NCBI GenBank assembly: GCA_029573235.1
Contig: JAKQGX010000012.1
Span: 1-64,000 of the forward strand
Direction: 5' to 3'
DNA length: 64,000 nucleotides
Source: Bacteroidota bacterium
GTDB taxonomy: Bacteria; Bacteroidota; Bacteroidia; Chitinophagales; Chitinophagaceae
The translations under genes and the position numbers were made by a program. The stretch's first letter is position 1; each line of letters opens with the position of its first letter. This document shows, one piece after another, positions 62,735 through 64,000 of the stretch. The notes under the pieces are model-generated. The model saw only the letters and a list, made by a program, of their open reading frames with translations, ran no database searches and was not told where the DNA came from.

Positions 62735-64000
62735 TTATATTTTGGTGAAGACAACATTTAGACGAATACGGTAGTGCGATTGCTCCATTTTACTACCACC
62801 AACTATAAGCCGGTAAGCAGCAGGGTAACCGGAAGCACCTACTAGTCGCAAATGTAATTTATCTTTTTGTTCCGTTATAGCCTTTTGTAATTCGCGAGGG
62901 ATGTTCAGGGTATATTGTGTAATGGTAATACCAGCAACTGTTGTCGTTTTCCGAGCGCCATCCATGAATAAGAGCGGTTGTACAGAGCTTAATGGATATC
63001 GGTCAAGAATGGCTTCGGTAGTTCGATCGCTATTAACCCGATAGGGATAAATACGTGATGGAGTGGTGTAAATATCAGAGCCATCTCCGATGAAACTATA
63101 TTGGGTAATCAGAAGTTCTGCTTTATTAATGGGTTTGTTGGGAAGGCTTTTTACATACGGCAATATAATATCTGCTGCTACACCCGGTTCATTTTGAAGA
63201 ACGGCTACCGTATCGGATAATTGTGTAGATGCAAGATAGTTGCCGGTGGGAGTGCCCGAAAAATCTTTAGAAATCTTATTATAACGGGCACATTGTGCTG
63301 GGTCATAAAAATAAGAAGCCGTCTTCACTTCGCCCTTTTCGGTATAATAAAATAATAAGTTTGCCCTATTGTAGTTGGAGGTTACGGAGCCGGCACTTAC
63401 CATTTGCATATAGAAAAGAGCATTGCCGATACTGGTGCTGGAAGGCTCTATGTAGAACCCTTTAAAATAGCTGAAGAAATTTGCGTAGGTATTGAGGTGT
63501 GTATTGGGGTCGGCATTCTTTATCTTGTCAATAAAACTACTGCTTAGTTTGATGCGAATGTGTGCTTGTGTATTTACCCCCAAGTCTTTTACAGAGTCTT
63601 TTAACGTATTGTAGTTGGAAATCGTGGCAGTACCTATTATTTCCGGTTTGTAAGCTACCTGTGTATAGCTATAGTAATTTTTCTTTTGCGGAAAAGAGTC
63701 AGCTATTTCATGTACATTAAATGTTTGTGGCAGCATACTGCTGGTGGTATCGCCCCAAGTGAATTTAGCATAAGGTATTATCAAATATGCTGAGTCCGGT
63801 GTAGCCGGAAAGGTGTAAGTGAGCTTGGGCGGCACTACTTGAAAATAGATGCCGGCAGTTGTTTTACCAAAGTACGGGTCGGTAGTAAGCGTGCCTAATG
63901 CATGGTAGATCGGCAGCCCTGCAATATAAATACTATCACCTGTTTTTGCAGAATCGCTTCGTACAGTCTTGGTGTATATCGTAATGGTATCCGGCAGAAT
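62735..64000 (-). CDS. DUF4270-family lipoprotein, 5' end outside window (partial)
   Basis: The frame is open from the stop at 62735 to the window end, about 421 residues, and the start lies beyond 64000; the GTG at 63835 is internal. The visible sequence fits the Bacteroidota DUF4270 family of secreted lipoproteins: LGTLTTDPYFGKTTAGIYFQ, YAKFTWGD, HIRIKLSSSFIDKI, FFSYFKGFYIEP and a basic late part with PREL. No function is known. DUF4270 genes commonly stand directly before glmS in this phylum (recalled), as here, with a 17-base gap. Confidence 0.85.
   Translation of the reverse strand: MLPDTITIYTKTVRSDSAKTGDSIYIAGLPIYHALGTLTTDPYFGKTTAGIYFQVVPPKLTYTFPATPDSAYLIIPYAKFTWGDTTSSMLPQTFNVHEIADSFPQKKNYYSYTQVAYKPEIIGTATISNYNTLKDSVKDLGVNTQAHIRIKLSSSFIDKIKNADPNTHLNTYANFFSYFKGFYIEPSSTSIGNALFYMQMVSAGSVTSNYNRANLLFYYTEKGEVKTASYFYDPAQCARYNKISKDFSGTPTGNYLASTQLSDTVAVLQNEPGVAADIILPYVKSLPNKPINKAELLITQYSFIGDGSDIYTTPSRIYPYRVNSDRTTEAILDRYPLSSVQPLLFMDGARKTTTVAGITITQYTLNIPRELQKAITEQKDKLHLRLVGASGYPAAYRLIVGGSKMEQSHYRIRLNVVFTKI

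Overview
The window comes from a Bacteroidota chromosome, most likely a member of the Chitinophagales/Sphingobacteriales side of the phylum (inference). The evidence is five proteins with a C-terminal type IX secretion (T9SS) sorting domain, the T9SS translocon protein SprA, the lipoprotein GldH, GEVED, DUF5777, DUF6089 and DUF4270 proteins, a B12-dependent ribonucleotide reductase, starts without Shine-Dalgarno sequences, and promoters of the TTG/TAnnTTTG type. No mobile element, CRISPR array, rRNA or tRNA was seen.

Layout. 1-9692: two large tandem paralogous surface proteins (beta-helix, Ig-like and GEVED modules, T9SS tail); the first is cut by the window edge. 10174-18512: a block of nine co-oriented minus-strand genes, the most unusual part of the window. 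It holds two T9SS-tailed cupredoxins, two YceI proteins, a DUF5777 barrel, a small cytochrome-like lipoprotein, an OB-fold protein, and a LytTR response regulator with its propeller histidine kinase. A 107-bp spacer in the middle carries a 13-bp direct repeat with 21-bp period and a nested inverted repeat, a good candidate for the regulator's own target. 18891-24669: an RND efflux operon (membrane fusion protein, pump, outer membrane factor). 24866-28394: a small secreted protein, RNase HII, and a yicC-gldH-histidine kinase operon. 28779-32102: class II ribonucleotide reductase with a perfect DnaA-box 9-mer in its leader.

32193-43796: a T9SS/housekeeping neighbourhood with sprA (TTG start), ruvA, a PorG-like DUF6089 protein, a crotonase, a stand-alone B12-binding domain protein, gcvH and a VanZ-like protein. 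43793-46715: GDP-heptose synthesis (HddA- and HddC-like) and a glycosyltransferase. 46801-51731: aspartate kinase, a peptide-binding lipoprotein, CcmB and NhaA. 51822-54172: a T9SS protein with GGxGDG repeats and a cysteine-less FGE-sulfatase-like protein. 54385-57080: LutB and a polysaccharide deacetylase. 57219-64000: cystathionine beta-synthase, a membrane-anchored receiver protein, MetK, GlmS and a truncated DUF4270 lipoprotein.

How the genes work together. SprA, GldH and the PorG-like protein belong to the export and gliding machinery that would carry the five T9SS-tailed proteins to the cell surface. The cupredoxin/YceI block looks like a regulated envelope redox module (inference). The rest is mainly metabolism and envelope maintenance. 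Functions are assigned from recognisable motifs and family resemblance; no database search was possible.
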